From: JBOHRE01 sp050732635
GTDB taxonomy: Bacteria > Gemmatimonadota > Gemmatimonadetes > Longimicrobiales > RSA9
Direction of reading: 5' to 3'
Assembly (NCBI GenBank): GCA_050732635.1
Contig: JBOHRE010000031.1
Location: forward strand, 1-33,042
DNA length: 33,042 nt
In this document: in pieces, positions 31,872 through 33,042 of the stretch
Numbering within the stretch: the first letter of the stretch is position 1
Layout of the letters: each line of letters begins with the position of its first letter
Notes under the pieces: model-generated
Told to the model about the DNA's origin: nothing
What the model saw: only the letters and a program-made list of their open reading frames with translations
Database searches by the model: none
Translations under genes and position numbers: made by a program

Positions 31872-31889
31872 TTCGAACGAGCGTTCGAA
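31872..31889. promoter_or_regulatory. Perfect operator palindrome of PaaR type
   Basis: TTCGAACGAGCGTTCGAA is an inverted repeat of 8-bp arms with a 2-bp centre, 13 bp before the paaA ATG and overlapping the predicted transcription start. Bases 31874-31887 (CGAACGAGCGTTCG) match CNAACGNNCGTTNG, the box I recall for the TetR-family repressor PaaR of Thermus, which is released by phenylacetyl-CoA. Repression of the paa genes is the natural reading. Confidence 0.75.
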
Positions 31890-31902
31890 CGGCGGAGGCC
31901 TC

Positions 31903-32847
31903 ATGCGCTATACCGAGGACGAGCTCAAACGGAAGGTCCAGGAGGGCTACATCCTGGAGTCGCCGGACGAAATGACGGATGGGTATCGAAAGGCGCTGAT
32001 CACACAGTTGCTGGTGCAGGGCGACACCGAATTGATGAGCGCGCCGGCGTACTGGGGCGCCGCGCAGGATGCACCGTCGACGAACACGATGGTGTCAGCG
32101 GTGGCGATCATCCAGGACGAGCTGGCCCATGCGAACATCGCGTACCGGATCCTGGAGGATCTCGGGCTGGACAAGGAAGAGCTGCTGTACGGCAGGCCGC
32201 CCAGCGAATTCAAGCACCCGTACGGCTTTGACCAGCCGCTGGAGAGCTGGGCCGAGCTGGTGGTGGCGAACGGCTTCTTCGATCGTGCCGGCATCACGCT
32301 CTTGAGCGACGTGCACCGGAACACGAGCTACGGCCCGTTGAAGCGGGCGCTGGTGAAGGTCGATCTGGAGGAGACATTTCACCTGCGCCACGGCGAGGTG
32401 TGGATGAAGCGGCTGAGCGCGGCGGGCGGCGAAGCGCGCGAGCGCGTGCAGCGGGCGATCGACTGGATGTTTCCCATGACGGTCGAGTGGTTCGGGCTGC
32501 CGGATACGATGAAGCGCCACAGCGGCCAGCTCGAGTACAGGTTGAAGGGCATGACGAACGACGAGCTGCGCCAGACCTGGATGTCGGCGACGGTCCCGCT
32601 CTGTGAGTCGCTGAGCCTGAGCGTGCCTGCGCATTTCGACGAGGAGACCCAGGCGTATGTGCTCGATTATCCGTTCCCTTGCGAGTACGACCCGAAGATG
32701 AAGCGGTGGCTGTTCGAGGACGGCCGGATCTCGTGGGACCAGGTCTTCGATCGCTGGAAGCGACGGGGTCCGATGAACGAGAGCTACGTCGAATCGATGC
32801 GGCGCAGCCACGGCTCGCTGCGCCGGCTGATGGAGCAGGACGTGTGA
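31903..32847 (+). CDS. paaA: Phenylacetyl-CoA epoxidase catalytic subunit (PaaA-like)
   Basis: A 314-residue ferritin-like diiron protein of the PaaA/PaaC family, the monooxygenase that epoxidises phenylacetyl-CoA in aerobic phenylacetate breakdown. Diiron ligands are visible in AIIQDELAHANIAYRILEDL and in VDLEETFHLRHGEVW (E-x-x-H). An N-terminal MTDGYRKALITQLLVQGDTE segment and the C-terminal YVLDYPFPCEYDPKMKRWLF fit the catalytic A subunit better than PaaC. CGGAGG lies before the ATG at 31903, right after the operator palindrome. The stop overlaps the next gene (GTGA). The usual paaB does not follow directly; a PaaD-like gene does. Confidence 0.87.
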   Translation: MRYTEDELKRKVQEGYILESPDEMTDGYRKALITQLLVQGDTELMSAPAYWGAAQDAPSTNTMVSAVAIIQDELAHANIAYRILEDLGLDKEELLYGRPPSEFKHPYGFDQPLESWAELVVANGFFDRAGITLLSDVHRNTSYGPLKRALVKVDLEETFHLRHGEVWMKRLSAAGGEARERVQRAIDWMFPMTVEWFGLPDTMKRHSGQLEYRLKGMTNDELRQTWMSATVPLCESLSLSVPAHFDEETQAYVLDYPFPCEYDPKMKRWLFEDGRISWDQVFDRWKRRGPMNESYVESMRRSHGSLRRLMEQDV

Positions 32848-33042
32848 GCGACGTCGCCATGAAGCTGCCGGTATTGACGCAATCGTCGGCGGGCGCCGAA
32901 TACCCGCGCACGCCGTTGTGGGATGCCTTGCGCGAGGTGCGTGACCCCGAGCTGCCGATCAGTATCGTGGACCTCGGCCTGGTCGTCGCGATCCGGCAGC
33001 AGGGCGTCGCCGTCGAGGTCGATCTGACGTATACCGCGATCG
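32844..33042 (+). CDS. PaaD/MIP18-like iron-sulphur assembly protein, cut by window end
   Basis: Partial, 66 codons. From the GTG at 32844, overlapping the paaA stop by 4 bp, the frame runs to the window edge. An ATG five codons later is also possible. It contains LWDALREVRDPELPISIVDL and GLVVAIRQQGVAVEVDLTYT, the DUF59/MIP18 signature (VxDPE ... VDLGLV). PaaD of the phenylacetate pathway belongs to this family and helps mature the reductase PaaE's iron-sulphur centre, so with paaA next to it this is most likely PaaD, acting in the cytosol. A general SufT-like role is the alternative. Confidence 0.85.
   Translation, partial: MSDVAMKLPVLTQSSAGAEYPRTPLWDALREVRDPELPISIVDLGLVVAIRQQGVAVEVDLTYTAI

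Overview
This is a GC-rich, gene-dense bacterial chromosome segment with short intergenic gaps, many genes overlapping by 4 bp (GTGA/ATGA) and many exported proteins: lipoproteins, secreted hydrolases and murein enzymes. The gene mix fits a soil or sediment diderm, most likely Gemmatimonadota or a neighbouring phylum. That placement is inference from gene style; there is no rRNA or other taxonomic marker in the window. I see no tRNA, rRNA, CRISPR array, insertion sequence or prophage.

Layout. (1) 2-1063, minus: a PduO-type cobalamin adenosyltransferase and a small lipoprotein. (2) 1208-4145, plus: a class III aminotransferase, a PAP2-type membrane phosphatase/transferase and a CPBP membrane protease, coupled by 4-bp overlaps. 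(3) 4306-6057, plus: a palindromic leader, a small hypothetical protein, a lipoprotein and a short lytic transglycosylase. (4) 11032-6122, minus: a previously hidden SelW-like selenoprotein gene, 6-phosphofructokinase, an S9 peptidase and a periplasmic-type binding protein. (5) 11286-16733, plus: a large hybrid sensor kinase, a YtcJ-type amidohydrolase and an O-methyltransferase. (6) 16887-19825: a frameshifted lipoprotein, a minus-strand LMW phosphatase/fructosamine-kinase pair (probable protein deglycation module) and a beta-propeller-like lipoprotein. (7) 19914-23649, plus: AIM24-family protein, a second lytic transglycosylase, an M28 peptidase and OsmC. (8) 23685-24749, minus: a broken small gene, a strong terminator and an ECF sigma factor. 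(9) 31702-25873, minus: PBP1A, a small helical protein, a saccharopine-dehydrogenase-like enzyme, two tiny membrane proteins, a secreted protein and infC. One plus-strand secreted protein converges on infC. (10) 31903-end, plus: the start of a phenylacetyl-CoA epoxidase (paa) operon behind a perfect palindrome of the PaaR type.

The most notable items are these. The 77-residue Rdx/SelW-like gene at 11032-10799 has an in-frame UGA in a CxxU motif, followed at the correct distance by a SECIS-like hairpin. It has its own promoter and ribosome binding site and lies directly upstream of pfkA. infC must start at a near-cognate codon, most likely AUC behind AGGAGG, and is not followed by rpmI-rplT. 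The paa operator palindrome fits the PaaR box I recall from Thermus. The phosphatase/fructosamine kinase overlap suggests a repair pathway for phosphosugar-glycated proteins. Three genes (16887-17271, 21460-23121, 23685-23939) show missing starts or frame breaks near their N-termini, which are either assembly indels or real decay.
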